Positions 15,908 to 23,872 of a DNA stretch of 64,000 nt are shown here, in pieces. Each line of letters opens with the position of its first letter. The first letter of the stretch is position 1. A model generated the notes under the pieces. The model saw only the letters and a program-made list of their open reading frames with translations, was not told where the DNA came from and ran no database searches. The DNA is taken from the NCBI RefSeq assembly GCF_000384215.1, contig NZ_KB913032.1, positions 2,683,665 through 2,747,664 on the forward strand, read 5' to 3'. Source of the stretch: Amycolatopsis alba DSM 44262. Lineage in GTDB: Bacteria; Actinomycetota; Actinomycetes; Mycobacteriales; Pseudonocardiaceae. A program made the position numbers and the translations under genes.

Positions 15908-16971
15908 ACGCGACCTCGGAGCGGGTGACGTCCCAGATCGGGCTCGCCCTCGCCGTCACCTTCACCCTGTGCTTCGTCACCGGCCTGATCAGCCATTTCA
16001 TCCAGCATCCGCCGTCGTGGTTCGGCTGGCCGAGCCGCCCGGTCTGGCTGTACCGGGTCACCCAGGGCACGCACGTGATCTCCGGGATCGCGTCGATTCC
16101 CTTGCTGCTGGCCAAACTCTGGAGCGTCTATCCGAAACTGTTCGAGCGCCCGGTGATCCGTTCCCTGCCGCACGCACTGGAGCGCCTGTCGATCCTGGTG
16201 CTGTCCGCGGCCGTGTTCTTCGAACTCACCACCGGCCTGTTCAACGTCGCGCAGAACTATCCGTGGACGTTCTACTTCCCGCAACTGCACTACGCCCTCG
16301 CATGGGTGGCGATCGGCTCGATCCTGGTGCACATCGCGGTGAAACTCCCGATCGTCCGCCGCTCGGTCACCCTGGCGCCCGAGCCCTCGCGGCGTGCCTT
16401 CCTCCGCACGACGTGGCTGGCCGCGGGAGTCGCCGTCGTGGCGACGGCAGGGGCGACCGTTCCGGTGCTGCGCCCCGTTTCCGGGCTGTCCTGGCGGAGC
16501 GGCAAAGGTCCGCAGGGCCTGCCGGTGAACCGGACCGCCGCGGCGGCCGGTGTCCTGGACATGGCGAAAGACCCCGACTGGCGGCTGTCCGTGGTGACCC
16601 CGAAGGGCACGAAGACCTACTCGCTGGACGAACTCCGCGCGCTCCCCAGGACTTCGGCCGAACTGCCGATCGCCTGTGTGGAGGGCTGGAGTCAATCCGC
16701 GCGGTGGAGCGGCGTCTCACTGCCGGAGCTGTTGCGGCACGCCGGAAGCGCGCCGGGGACCCCGGTCCGCGTGTTCTCGCTGGAGAAGGCCGGGCCCTAC
16801 GGGATCAGCGACCTGCCCGCCGAGCACACCGCGGACGACCTCACCCTGCTGGCGCTGGAACTCAACGGGGAAGTGCTCGACGCCGACCACGGCTTCCCCT
16901 GCCGGATCATCGCCCCGAACCGGCCCGGCGTACTGCAGACGAAATGGGTCACCCGATTGGAGACGCGGTGA
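15904..16971 (+). CDS. Membrane molybdopterin-dependent oxidoreductase with cytochrome-b-like domain
   Basis: A 355-residue fusion. Residues 1-150 have four or five membrane segments with His residues at heme-ligand-like positions (TQGTHVISG, QLHYALAW, ILVHIAVK). Residues about 155-180 are a further anchor preceded by RRAFLRT. Residues about 215-355 form a sulfite-oxidase/YedY-type domain with the molybdenum-ligating Cys in PIACVEGWS. The combination looks like MsrP (YedY) plus its heme membrane partner in one chain, which suggests quinol-linked reduction or oxidation outside the membrane. Sulfoxides are known substrates of YedY; the substrate here is unknown. ATGA-coupled to its neighbours. 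Confidence 0.85.
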   Translation: MNATSERVTSQIGLALAVTFTLCFVTGLISHFIQHPPSWFGWPSRPVWLYRVTQGTHVISGIASIPLLLAKLWSVYPKLFERPVIRSLPHALERLSILVLSAAVFFELTTGLFNVAQNYPWTFYFPQLHYALAWVAIGSILVHIAVKLPIVRRSVTLAPEPSRRAFLRTTWLAAGVAVVATAGATVPVLRPVSGLSWRSGKGPQGLPVNRTAAAAGVLDMAKDPDWRLSVVTPKGTKTYSLDELRALPRTSAELPIACVEGWSQSARWSGVSLPELLRHAGSAPGTPVRVFSLEKAGPYGISDLPAEHTADDLTLLALELNGEVLDADHGFPCRIIAPNRPGVLQTKWVTRLETR

Positions 16972-17378
16972 AAACGCTACGGCTGCTGCTGTTCCTGCCC
17001 GGTCTCGGCGCGCTCGCCTGGGGCGCGGTGCTCTTCGCCGAATACGCCTTTCCGCTGCGCCCGGACGTCTTCGGGACCCTCGGCTGGCTCGCCGGCGGCC
17101 CGCTGGCACACGACCTGCTGCTCGCGCCGCTGGTCGGCGCCGCAGGGTTCGCCCTGAGCAGGTTCCTCCCGGAACGCTGGCAGACACCGGTCAAAACGGG
17201 CGCTGTCCTCACCGGTGTGCTGACGCTGCTCGCGTTCCCGTTGCTGTGGCGGCCGTTCGGCGGCGCGGAGAACCCCGGTCTGCATGACGCTGACACCGTC
17301 ACCGGCCTGCTCGTCACCCTCGCGGTCGTCTGGCTCGGCGTTCTCGTGTTCGCGCTCCTCCCCCGAAAAGCGCGGTAA
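16968..17378 (+). CDS. Small polytopic membrane protein
   Basis: A 136-residue protein with four predicted membrane helices (about 4-24, 36-52, 68-90 and 108-128) and no recognisable motif. The start overlaps the molybdoenzyme stop (GTGA), so it is co-translated with it and may be an accessory subunit. It is the last gene of the operon. A 16-bp stem hairpin lies 310 bases downstream. Confidence 0.75.
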   Translation: MKTLRLLLFLPGLGALAWGAVLFAEYAFPLRPDVFGTLGWLAGGPLAHDLLLAPLVGAAGFALSRFLPERWQTPVKTGAVLTGVLTLLAFPLLWRPFGGAENPGLHDADTVTGLLVTLAVVWLGVLVFALLPRKAR

Positions 17379-17436
17379 AAAGGGGCCGTGAGTGGCGATT
17401 CGGCTCACCCCGCGCGCCCGCGTGCCGACTTCGGGT

Positions 17437-17489
17437 GTCGCGAAAGCCACTTTCGCGACATCTGATGCCCTGAAAGTGGCTTTCGCGAC
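17437..17489. repeat. Composite intergenic palindrome (REP-like)
   Basis: Eighteen-base arms GTCGCGAAAGCCACTTTC (17437-17454) and their exact reverse complement (17472-17489) flank a 17-base centre. The left arm is nested in a second palindrome, GTCGCGAAAG-CCA-CTTTCGCGAC (17437-17459). It lies in a gene-free stretch between convergent genes. I recall similar GAAAGTGGCTTTC elements as frequent in Amycolatopsis. Confidence 0.75.
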
Positions 17490-17687
17490 GTGCTTGCGCA
17501 TCCGCTAGCACCCTGCCCGCGCGCGGGGCTGCGAGAGCTTTGCGCCAACGACCGGGCCGATCACGGCGTTATTGGCGGGGTTCGGTGGGCTCGGTGTCGT
17601 GTCCTGTCATGAAGGGAACCTTCCCCGCATGCGATACGGCGAAAGTCCCCATCAGCCCGACACGTTCGCCTTACCCCTTGATAAAAG

Positions 17688-17728
17688 GGCCACGCGCGAC
17701 CGGGATTGGCAGCCGGTCGCGCGTGGCC
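17688..17728. terminator. Strong GC-rich hairpin between convergent units
   Basis: Arms GGCCACGCGCGACCGG (17688-17703) and the perfect complement (17713-17728) enclose a nine-base loop. There is no clear U-tract, as is usual for high-G+C terminators. It lies between the GT2 operon and the pepD gene and could stop transcription from both sides. The rest of 17379-17804 holds the palindrome at 17437, a short GGGAA-CC-TTCCC hairpin near 17615, and no convincing gene. Confidence 0.65.
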
Positions 17729-17804
17729 TCTGGTTCCGGCCCGCTGGGGGTTCGAGCCGGGGTTTGGTCTCGGCCGCGCACTGCGGCCGAGCGTCTGTAC
17801 GGAA

Positions 17805-19238
17805 CTAGTTGGGGGTGACGGGCTGGCCGCCGAGGGTCACCTCGACCACCTTGTCACCGCTGAGGGTGAACTTGACCTTGTCGTTCGGCGCCCTGGTGCG
17901 GATCTCGGCGACGAGCGCGTCCGCGTTGGGGATCGCCCGGTCGTCCAGCTTCGTCACGACGTCACCGGATTTGAGGCCCGCCTTCTCCGCGGGGCTGCCC
18001 GGCGAGATCTCACCGAGCTGCGCGCCACCCGTCGGCGCCGTCTGCACTCGCGCGCCGATGAAGGTCTGCGTCGCCTGGCCGGTGTTGATGATGTCATCGG
18101 CCGTGCGGCGTGCCTGGTCGATCGGGATCGCGAAGCCGATGCCGACGTTGCCGCCGCTCTCGCCGCCCTGGCCCTGCGCGGACTTCGGGCTGTAGATCGC
18201 CGAGTTGATGCCGATGACCTGGCCCGCCATGTTCGCGAGCGGGCCGCCGGAGTTACCGGGGTTGATCGCCGCGTCGGTCTGCACCGCCGACATCACCGTG
18301 GTCTGGTCTCCGCCGCCACCGGCGCTCACCGGCCGGTTCAGCGCGCTGACGATCCCCGAGGTGACCGTGCCCGCCAGCTCGAACGGCGAGCCGATGGCGA
18401 CCACCGGCTGCCCGACCCGCAGGTCGTCGGACCGGCCGAGCTCGACCGGGGTCAGGCCGCTGACGCCGCTGACCTTCACCACGGCGATGTCCGTCGTGGG
18501 GTCGCGGCCGACGACGGTCGCCGTGCCCTTCTTGCCGTCCTGGAACACCGCCTGGATCTGCCCGCCGGCGGCGGCGACCTCGACGACGTGGTTGTTGGTC
18601 AGCACGTAGCCGTCGGTGCTGAGCACGAAACCGGAGCCCTCGCCCGCACCCGACCGGCCGGAAACCTGCAGCTCGACCACGCTCGGCGACAGCTTCTGCG
18701 CCACCGACTCGACCGAACCGGCAGGCAGGTTGCCCGTCTGCTGGGCCGGTTTCGGCGCGTCGAGCGCGTTCACCGAAGAGCCGCCGGACGCGTCACCGGT
18801 CAGGAAACCGACCGTGCCGCCCGCGACGCCGCCGACCACCAGCGCGATCGCCGCGACACCGGCGAGCAGCTTGCCCGAGGTGGACTTCTGCGCCTGCCGC
18901 TGCTGCGGGACCGCGTACACCGAAGGACCCGGCTGGGTGAACGGCTGACCGGGGATCTGGTGTCCCTGGGTGTACGGGCTCTGCGCCTGCTGGGCCTGGT
19001 GCTGGTGCTCCTGGGCCTGCGGCTGCTGGGTCTGGGGTGACCACGGGTTGTACTGCTGTTCCGGGGTGTAGGCCTGCTGCGCTCCGGTGTGCGGAGTGGC
19101 ATGGCCGCCGAGGCCGGTCGCGTCAGGCTGCTGCGGCGCAGGCTGTGCGGCCCAGCTCGCGCTCTGCTCCGCGTCCGGCTGCGTGCCGGCGGGCCGCGCC
19201 TTCTCGGCGTCCTGGCCGCTGGGGTCGTTCTCGGTCAT
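17805..19238 (-). CDS. pepD: HtrA/DegP-type serine protease, PepD-like
   Basis: A 477-residue membrane-anchored protease. Residues 1-115 are a cytoplasmic Gln/Pro-rich tail, and a single membrane helix follows at about 125-147 (LLAGVAAIALVVGGVAGG). The trypsin-like domain has His217 (NNHVV), Asp250 (TTDIAVV) and Ser330 (GNSGGPL), and a PDZ domain covers about 390-470. Mycobacterial PepD (Rv0983) has this layout, degrades misfolded envelope proteins and is induced by MprAB. Here an MprA-box-like repeat lies upstream and mprAB is 3 kb away. ATG at 19238 follows AAGGTGA. Confidence 0.93.
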   Translation of the reverse strand: MTENDPSGQDAEKARPAGTQPDAEQSASWAAQPAPQQPDATGLGGHATPHTGAQQAYTPEQQYNPWSPQTQQPQAQEHQHQAQQAQSPYTQGHQIPGQPFTQPGPSVYAVPQQRQAQKSTSGKLLAGVAAIALVVGGVAGGTVGFLTGDASGGSSVNALDAPKPAQQTGNLPAGSVESVAQKLSPSVVELQVSGRSGAGEGSGFVLSTDGYVLTNNHVVEVAAAGGQIQAVFQDGKKGTATVVGRDPTTDIAVVKVSGVSGLTPVELGRSDDLRVGQPVVAIGSPFELAGTVTSGIVSALNRPVSAGGGGDQTTVMSAVQTDAAINPGNSGGPLANMAGQVIGINSAIYSPKSAQGQGGESGGNVGIGFAIPIDQARRTADDIINTGQATQTFIGARVQTAPTGGAQLGEISPGSPAEKAGLKSGDVVTKLDDRAIPNADALVAEIRTRAPNDKVKFTLSGDKVVEVTLGGQPVTPN

Positions 19239-19258
19239 GTCTTCACCTTGCAAGATGG

Positions 19259-19276
19259 TCCTGAGAAGTTCCTGAG
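19259..19276 (-). promoter_or_regulatory. MprA-box-like direct repeat before pepD
   Basis: On the minus strand CTCAG-N6-CTCAG (plus-strand CTGAG at 19261-19265 and 19272-19276), exactly 11 bases apart, about 20 bases before the ATG. The same spacing and near-identical half-sites occur before mprA at 24584. MprA is known to bind loosely conserved 8-bp direct repeats before pepD and mprA in mycobacteria. Confidence 0.72.
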
Positions 19277-19310
19277 CCAAAGCTGTGCATCGCACATGAG
19301 TATGGCCCCG

Positions 19311-20393
19311 TCAGGGGGTGGCGCGCAGCCTGTCCGCGATCTGCTCGGGGGTTGCGTCGTTGATCCACACGGCCATCCCGGACTCCGACCCGGCCAGGTA
19401 TTTCAGCTTGTCCTTGGACCGCAGGACCGAGAACACCTCCAGGTACAGCCAGCCGAGCTCGCGATCGCGTTTGGCGGGCGCCTGGTTCCAGGCCGCGATG
19501 TAGGGCAAAGGCCGGTCGTAGAGCCCGTCGCAGCGGCGAAGGACTTCGAGGTAGACGTCGGAGAAGTCGTCACGCTCGGCGTCCGACAGCGCGGGGATGT
19601 CGGGCACCTGGCGATGCGGCACGATCTGGACCTGCACCGGCCAGCGCGCGGCGGGCGGCACGAACGCCGTCCAGTGCTCGCCCGCGACCACGACCCGCGC
19701 ACCGGATTCCCGCTCGGCGGCCAGGACGTCCCCCATCACCGGACGGCCGTGTTCGGCCTCGTAGGCGCGAGCGACCTCCAGCATCCGCTCGGTCTTCGGC
19801 GTGACGAACGGGTAGCCGTAGATCTGACCGTGCGGGTGATGCAGGGTCACGCCGATCTCTTCACCGCGGTTCTCGAACGGGAAGACCTGCTCGACACCGT
19901 CCATCGCGGAAAGTTCGGCGGTGCGGTCGGCCCAGGCGTCGACGACCGCGCGGACCTGCTTCGCGGTCAGCCCGGCGAAAGAACCGTCGTGGTCGCTGGT
20001 GAAACAGACGACCTCGCAGCGGCCGACGCCCGGCGCGATCGGCACCAGGCCCGCGCCGTCCACTGTGGACGAATCGCCGATGACAGTGCGGGAGAAGGAA
20101 GGGAAGCGGTTCTCGAACACCGCGACGTCGTAATCCGGCTCCGGGATCTCGCTGGGCTTACCGGGTTTCGTGGGGCACAGCGGGCACAGGTCGGCGGGCG
20201 GTTTGTAGGTCCGTGTCTGCCGATGCGCGGCCATCGCCACCCACTCGCCGGTCAGCGGGTCACGCCGGATCTCCGACGCCGCCGCGACCTGAGGCAGGTC
20301 TCGCGTGTCCTCGGCGGTGCGGTCGGGTGCGCCGGGCGAGTCGAAATAGATGATCTCCCGGCCGTCGGCCAGGTGCCTAACCGTGCGCTTCAC
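19311..20393 (-). CDS. galT: Galactose-1-phosphate uridylyltransferase
   Basis: A 360-residue HIT-superfamily enzyme. LHHPHGQIYGYP holds the uridylylated His of the HPHGQ active site, and CPLCPT with downstream His residues forms the structural metal site. Further family segments are VVCFTSDHD and AWNQAP. It swaps UMP between UDP-glucose and galactose-1-phosphate in the Leloir pathway, in the cytoplasm. The GTG start overlaps the stop of the DeoR regulator (GTGA), so the two form one transcript. galK and galE are not next to it in this window. Confidence 0.95.
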   Translation of the reverse strand: MKRTVRHLADGREIIYFDSPGAPDRTAEDTRDLPQVAAASEIRRDPLTGEWVAMAAHRQTRTYKPPADLCPLCPTKPGKPSEIPEPDYDVAVFENRFPSFSRTVIGDSSTVDGAGLVPIAPGVGRCEVVCFTSDHDGSFAGLTAKQVRAVVDAWADRTAELSAMDGVEQVFPFENRGEEIGVTLHHPHGQIYGYPFVTPKTERMLEVARAYEAEHGRPVMGDVLAAERESGARVVVAGEHWTAFVPPAARWPVQVQIVPHRQVPDIPALSDAERDDFSDVYLEVLRRCDGLYDRPLPYIAAWNQAPAKRDRELGWLYLEVFSVLRSKDKLKYLAGSESGMAVWINDATPEQIADRLRATP

Positions 20394-21190
20394 GCTTCTT
20401 CAGCCTCAGCCGTCTCCGCCGTTTCGGCGATCATCAGCTCACCCGACTGCTCGGTGAGCGTTTCCCTTGCATTGTCGGACAACCCGTCGTCCGTGACGAC
20501 GACGTCGGCCTCTTCGAGCCCGGCGATGGTGGAGATGCCGACGATGCCCCACTTGGTGTGGTCGGCCAGGACGACCAGCTTGCGGCCCGCTTCGACGAGC
20601 GCGCGGTCGGTCTCGGATTCGGTGAGGTTCGGCGTGGTGAAACCGGGGCCGTCGGCCATCCCGTGCACACCGAGGAAGACGACGTCCAGGTGCAGCGACC
20701 GCAGGCTCTGCACGGCGACCGGCCCGACGAGGGCGTCCGACGGGGTGCGGACGCCGCCGGTGAGGACCACCGTGCGATCCGGCTGGTTCGCGCCGCGCAG
20801 TACGTCGGCGACCTGGATGGAGTTCGTGACGATCGTCAGGCCGGGGACCTCGTCGAGCGCCCTGGCCAGCGTCCAGGTGGTGGTGCCCGCGGAGATGCCG
20901 ATCGCGGTGCCCGGCCGGACCAGCCCGGCGGCGAGGGCGGCGATGGCCTCCTTTTGAGCACGCTGGCGCACGGATTTCGCCTCGAACCCCGGCTCGTCGG
21001 TGCTCTTGCCGACGATGGAGGTGGCGCCGCCGTAGACCTTCTCGACCAGTCCCCGGCCGGCGAGCACGTCGAGGTCGCGGCGCACCGTCATATCGGAAAC
21101 GCCGAGCCTGGTGACGAGGTCGCTGACCCGGACCGCCCCGGTCCGGCGTGCCTCCTCGAGGATCACCGCCTGTCGCTGCCGCGCGAGCAC
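20390..21190 (-). CDS. DeoR/GlpR-family transcriptional regulator
   Basis: A 266-residue regulator. The N-terminal helix-turn-helix has RVSDLVTRLGVSDMTVRRDLDVLAGRG. The sugar-phosphate sensor domain has the family's ISAGTTTW loop, TNSIQVADVL and DHTKWG. It likely senses a sugar phosphate and controls galT, with which it is co-transcribed. GTG at 21190 is preceded by GGAGG; further upstream lies TATAGT (21204-21209, minus strand), a good -10 sequence. The acidic C-terminal tail (ETAETAEAEEA) is unusual but looks like a simple extension. Confidence 0.92.
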   Translation of the reverse strand: MLARQRQAVILEEARRTGAVRVSDLVTRLGVSDMTVRRDLDVLAGRGLVEKVYGGATSIVGKSTDEPGFEAKSVRQRAQKEAIAALAAGLVRPGTAIGISAGTTTWTLARALDEVPGLTIVTNSIQVADVLRGANQPDRTVVLTGGVRTPSDALVGPVAVQSLRSLHLDVVFLGVHGMADGPGFTTPNLTESETDRALVEAGRKLVVLADHTKWGIVGISTIAGLEEADVVVTDDGLSDNARETLTEQSGELMIAETAETAEAEEA

Positions 21191-21200
21191 GAAGCCTCCG

Positions 21201-21329
21201 ATGACTATACTGGATCAACTACACAAAATCCTACACGATCAAACATGGCGCGACGAGCCGCTGGCCCGTTTCTGGGCGGCCGCGCTCGACGGCTACGAAG
21301 TCGCACCCTATGACGAAGAAAGAGCTTGA
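21201..21329 (+). CDS. Candidate small protein of 42 residues
   Basis: Reads MTILDQLHKILHDQ and continues with a protein-like, aromatic and acidic sequence (WRDEPLARFW, DGYEVAPYDEE). The first half is AT-rich, the second high-G+C. No ribosome site is visible, since the upstream bases are the DeoR ribosome site on the other strand. It overlaps a second small ORF by 20 bases. No family recognised; it may be non-coding. Confidence 0.3.
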   Translation: MTILDQLHKILHDQTWRDEPLARFWAAALDGYEVAPYDEERA

Positions 21330-21480
21330 GCGCCTTCGCTCGTTCGGCTTTTCCAGCCCCGAGGAAGACCCTTCGGTCTTGGTCGAAGCGGAATCGGGCC
21401 CGCGACTCTTTTTCAACCGCCGACCCGAAGGAAACGAGTTCTGTCTCGTTACTCCGCGGGGGTCTCTTCGGCCTGCTTGA
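21310..21480 (+). CDS. Candidate small protein of 56 residues
   Basis: Begins MTKKELERLRSFGF and contains a plausible beta-strand end (GNEFCLVTPRG). It overlaps the preceding small ORF by 20 bases and runs into the 3' end of lspA on the other strand. Third-position G+C is only about two thirds, lower than in the surrounding genes, so it is either foreign or not coding. An AAGACC-CTTC-GGTCTT hairpin lies inside it and may instead be the lspA terminator. Confidence 0.28.
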   Translation: MTKKELERLRSFGFSSPEEDPSVLVEAESGPRLFFNRRPEGNEFCLVTPRGSLRPA

Positions 21481-21976
21481 CGCCGTCGATCGGGACGCCG
21501 CGGAAGCTGAGCACGAAGAGTGCCACGGCTCCGAAGAAGAGCGCGATGTCGGCGACGTTTCCGACGAACCAGCCGTTGTAGTCGATGAAGTCGACGACAT
21601 GACCGCGGGCGAAGCCGGGCTCGCGGAACAGGCGGTCGCCCAGATGCGTCGTCGCGCCGCCGAGCAGAAGGCCGAGCGAGATCGCCCAGCCCGCCGAACG
21701 GACCTTGCGCGAGATCCACAGCAGCGCGACCACCGCGACCGCGGCCAGGATCGCGAAAATCCAGGTGGACCCCGAGCCCAGCGAGAACGCCGCGCCAGGG
21801 TTGTAGAGCAGCCGGAACCGGATGAAGTCGCCGATCACCGGGATCGGCGCGCGATCGGTGAGGGCGTCGACGGCCCACCATTTGGTCAGCTGGTCGGCGG
21901 CCAGCAGCACCGCGGCCACCAGCAGGGTCCACAGCAGACGGCGGGGCGGCATCTCAGGCGCGTTCTCGGTGCTCAT
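21449..21976 (-). CDS. lspA: Lipoprotein signal peptidase (signal peptidase II)
   Basis: A 175-residue protein with four membrane segments. AADQLTKWWA and NPGAAFSLGSG are the conserved first boxes. The two catalytic aspartates lie in THLGDRL and in VVDFIDYNGWFVGNVADIALFFG. The usual GGALGNLIDR is altered to GGATTHLGDR, a mild divergence. It removes the signal peptide from prolipoproteins after diacylglyceryl modification. The start overlaps the end of the CMD gene by about 23 bases, placing it at the end of the mprA-mprB unit. Confidence 0.88.
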   Translation of the reverse strand: MSTENAPEMPPRRLLWTLLVAAVLLAADQLTKWWAVDALTDRAPIPVIGDFIRFRLLYNPGAAFSLGSGSTWIFAILAAVAVVALLWISRKVRSAGWAISLGLLLGGATTHLGDRLFREPGFARGHVVDFIDYNGWFVGNVADIALFFGAVALFVLSFRGVPIDGVKQAEETPAE

Positions 21977-22448
21977 CACCCGTCAGCGTAATGGCGAGCG
22001 CGTTGAGCGCGGCGGGGAAGCCCACGTAGACGGCGAGATGCAGGATCGCCTCGACAGCCTCCCTGAGCTCCCCTGCGTCCCTCGCTTCCTGGAGGACGTC
22101 GGCCAGCTCCGGCGCGACGCCGCCCTTCGCCGCGTACACCGCGATCCGCTTGAGCCGCCGGGTCGTTTCGTCGTCCTGCTCCAGGTCGCCGCCGACGTTC
22201 ACCACGGCGGCACGGTGGAACGCGAGCTGCGCCTCCGCGTAGCCCAAGGCCTCCAGCGCGGCGACCGTCACCAGTTGCCGCTGCGCCAGAGAAAGCCCCG
22301 GCCGCTGGTAGACGCCGCCGTAGACGAAGGCGACGGCCTCCTTGCCGTAGTCCGCCGCCTGAACGGCGTCGAACAGCTCCAGCACAGCGGGATCCTCGAC
22401 GCCGCCGAGAAGCCGGAGCAGCTCGAGCCCCTTGTCGTAATCACCCAT
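21954..22448 (-). CDS. Carboxymuconolactone decarboxylase (CMD)-family protein
   Basis: A 164-residue, all-helical CMD/AhpD-fold protein. The family segments are LAQRQLVTVAALEALGYAEAQLAFH and REAVEAILHLAVYVGFPAALNAL. The CXXC of AhpD peroxidases is missing, so it belongs to the decarboxylase-like branch; the substrate is unknown. ATG at 22448 overlaps the mprB stop (ATGA), so it is co-expressed with the stress two-component system and may have a redox role. Confidence 0.85.
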   Translation of the reverse strand: MGDYDKGLELLRLLGGVEDPAVLELFDAVQAADYGKEAVAFVYGGVYQRPGLSLAQRQLVTVAALEALGYAEAQLAFHRAAVVNVGGDLEQDDETTRRLKRIAVYAAKGGVAPELADVLQEARDAGELREAVEAILHLAVYVGFPAALNALAITLTGDEHRERA

Positions 22449-23872
22449 CAGGCAGGGGCGCCTGGAAGCCGCAAGGTCATCAGCGCGCCGCCCGCGGGAG
22501 CGCGTCCCGCGTAGACGTCGCCGCCGTGCCGCTGCGCCGCGTGCTGGACGATCGCCAAGCCGAGCCCGGAACCGGGCAGCGTCCGCGCCTCGGACGAGCG
22601 GTAGAAGCGGTCGAACACCTTCGGCAGGTCCTCGTCGGCGATCCCCGGCCCGGCGTCCTCGACCTCCAGAACCGCGGTGCCGTCGCCGACCGGGTACAGC
22701 CGGACCCCGACCGTCGATCCTTCCGGCGAGAACTTCACCGCGTTGTCCAGCAGGTTCAGCACCGCGCGTTCCAGCGCGCTGGTGTCGCCGGTCAGCACCC
22801 ACGGCTGGAGCGAGACGTCGAACTCGATCTCGCCCGCGCGGCGGCGCGCCCTGTCCAGCGCGCGCTCGACGACGTCGACCATCTCGACCCGCTCGTGCTC
22901 GATCCGCGGCTCGTCCTGGCGCGCGAGCTCGACGAGGTCGCCGATCAGCTGGGTCAGCTCGTCGAGCTGGCCGCGGATGTCGGCCTCGATGTCGCTGCGG
23001 TCCTCGTCGGACAGCGTCCGCGCGCCCGGCCTGCTCGCGGACAGCAGCAGCTCGAGGTTGGTGCGCAGCGACGTCAGCGGGGTCCGGAGTTCGTGACCGG
23101 CGTCCGCGACGAGCTGCCGTTGCCGTTCCTGCGATTCGGCGACCGTGCCCAGCATCGTGTTGAAACTCTGGGTGAGGCGGGCGAGTTCGTCGTCGCCGCT
23201 GACCGGGATCGGCCGCAGGTCACCGGTGGTGGCGACGCGTTCCGCCGCCGACGTCAGCCGGTCGACCGGCCTCAGGCCCGCTCTCGCGACGGCGGTCCCC
23301 GCGGCCGCGGCGACCAGGATCCCGGCGCCGCCGATCAGGAAGAGGACCACCGAAAGCTCGTTCAGGGTGCGCTTGGTCGGGCCGAGCGACTGGGCGAGCA
23401 CCATCGCCTGCCCCGCGCCCTGCGGGAGGGCCACGACGCGGCTGTCGGTCTTCGGGTCCGTGCGCAGCGACAACGCCTTGTCCCCGGAGGCGACCGCGAT
23501 CTCGTCCTCGCCGTACGGCGGACGGCTCCCGGACTGCGGATAGGTCAGCCGGACCTTTTCCCCGACCGTCAGCTGGCCGATCTGCAGGTCCGCGCTGGCG
23601 AGGAAGGCGCCGGGTACCTGCTGCAGTTCGGTCTGCACCTGCGGTGAATCGACCGCGGCCTGCGCGCGGGCGAGGAGGTTGTCGTCCACCTGCTGGTAGA
23701 GGTTGTCGCGCACGACGAGGTACGCGCCGAGGGACACCAGCGCCACCGCGCCCGCGACCGAAGCGGCCGCGAGCAGCGTCACCCGGCCGCGGAGCGAGAA
23801 CCGCCGCGTGCCCCAGCGGTCGCCGCGCGGATCCTTTTCGGACGCGTCGACGACTTGGACCGGCTCGGTCAC
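22448..23872 (-). CDS. mprB: Sensor histidine kinase MprB
   Basis: A 474-residue kinase. The first membrane helix is at about 35-58, an extracytoplasmic domain of some 130 residues follows, and the second helix is near 190-215. HAMP domain, then the H-box [14 protein letters not shown] with the phosphorylated His, N-box [11 protein letters not shown] and [13 protein letters not shown]. In mycobacteria MprB senses envelope stress and misfolded extracytoplasmic proteins and signals to MprA. The GTG start overlaps the mprA stop (GTGA). Confidence 0.92.
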   Translation of the reverse strand: MTEPVQVVDASEKDPRGDRWGTRRFSLRGRVTLLAAASVAGAVALVSLGAYLVVRDNLYQQVDDNLLARAQAAVDSPQVQTELQQVPGAFLASADLQIGQLTVGEKVRLTYPQSGSRPPYGEDEIAVASGDKALSLRTDPKTDSRVVALPQGAGQAMVLAQSLGPTKRTLNELSVVLFLIGGAGILVAAAAGTAVARAGLRPVDRLTSAAERVATTGDLRPIPVSGDDELARLTQSFNTMLGTVAESQERQRQLVADAGHELRTPLTSLRTNLELLLSASRPGARTLSDEDRSDIEADIRGQLDELTQLIGDLVELARQDEPRIEHERVEMVDVVERALDRARRRAGEIEFDVSLQPWVLTGDTSALERAVLNLLDNAVKFSPEGSTVGVRLYPVGDGTAVLEVEDAGPGIADEDLPKVFDRFYRSSEARTLPGSGLGLAIVQHAAQRHGGDVYAGRAPAGGALMTLRLPGAPA

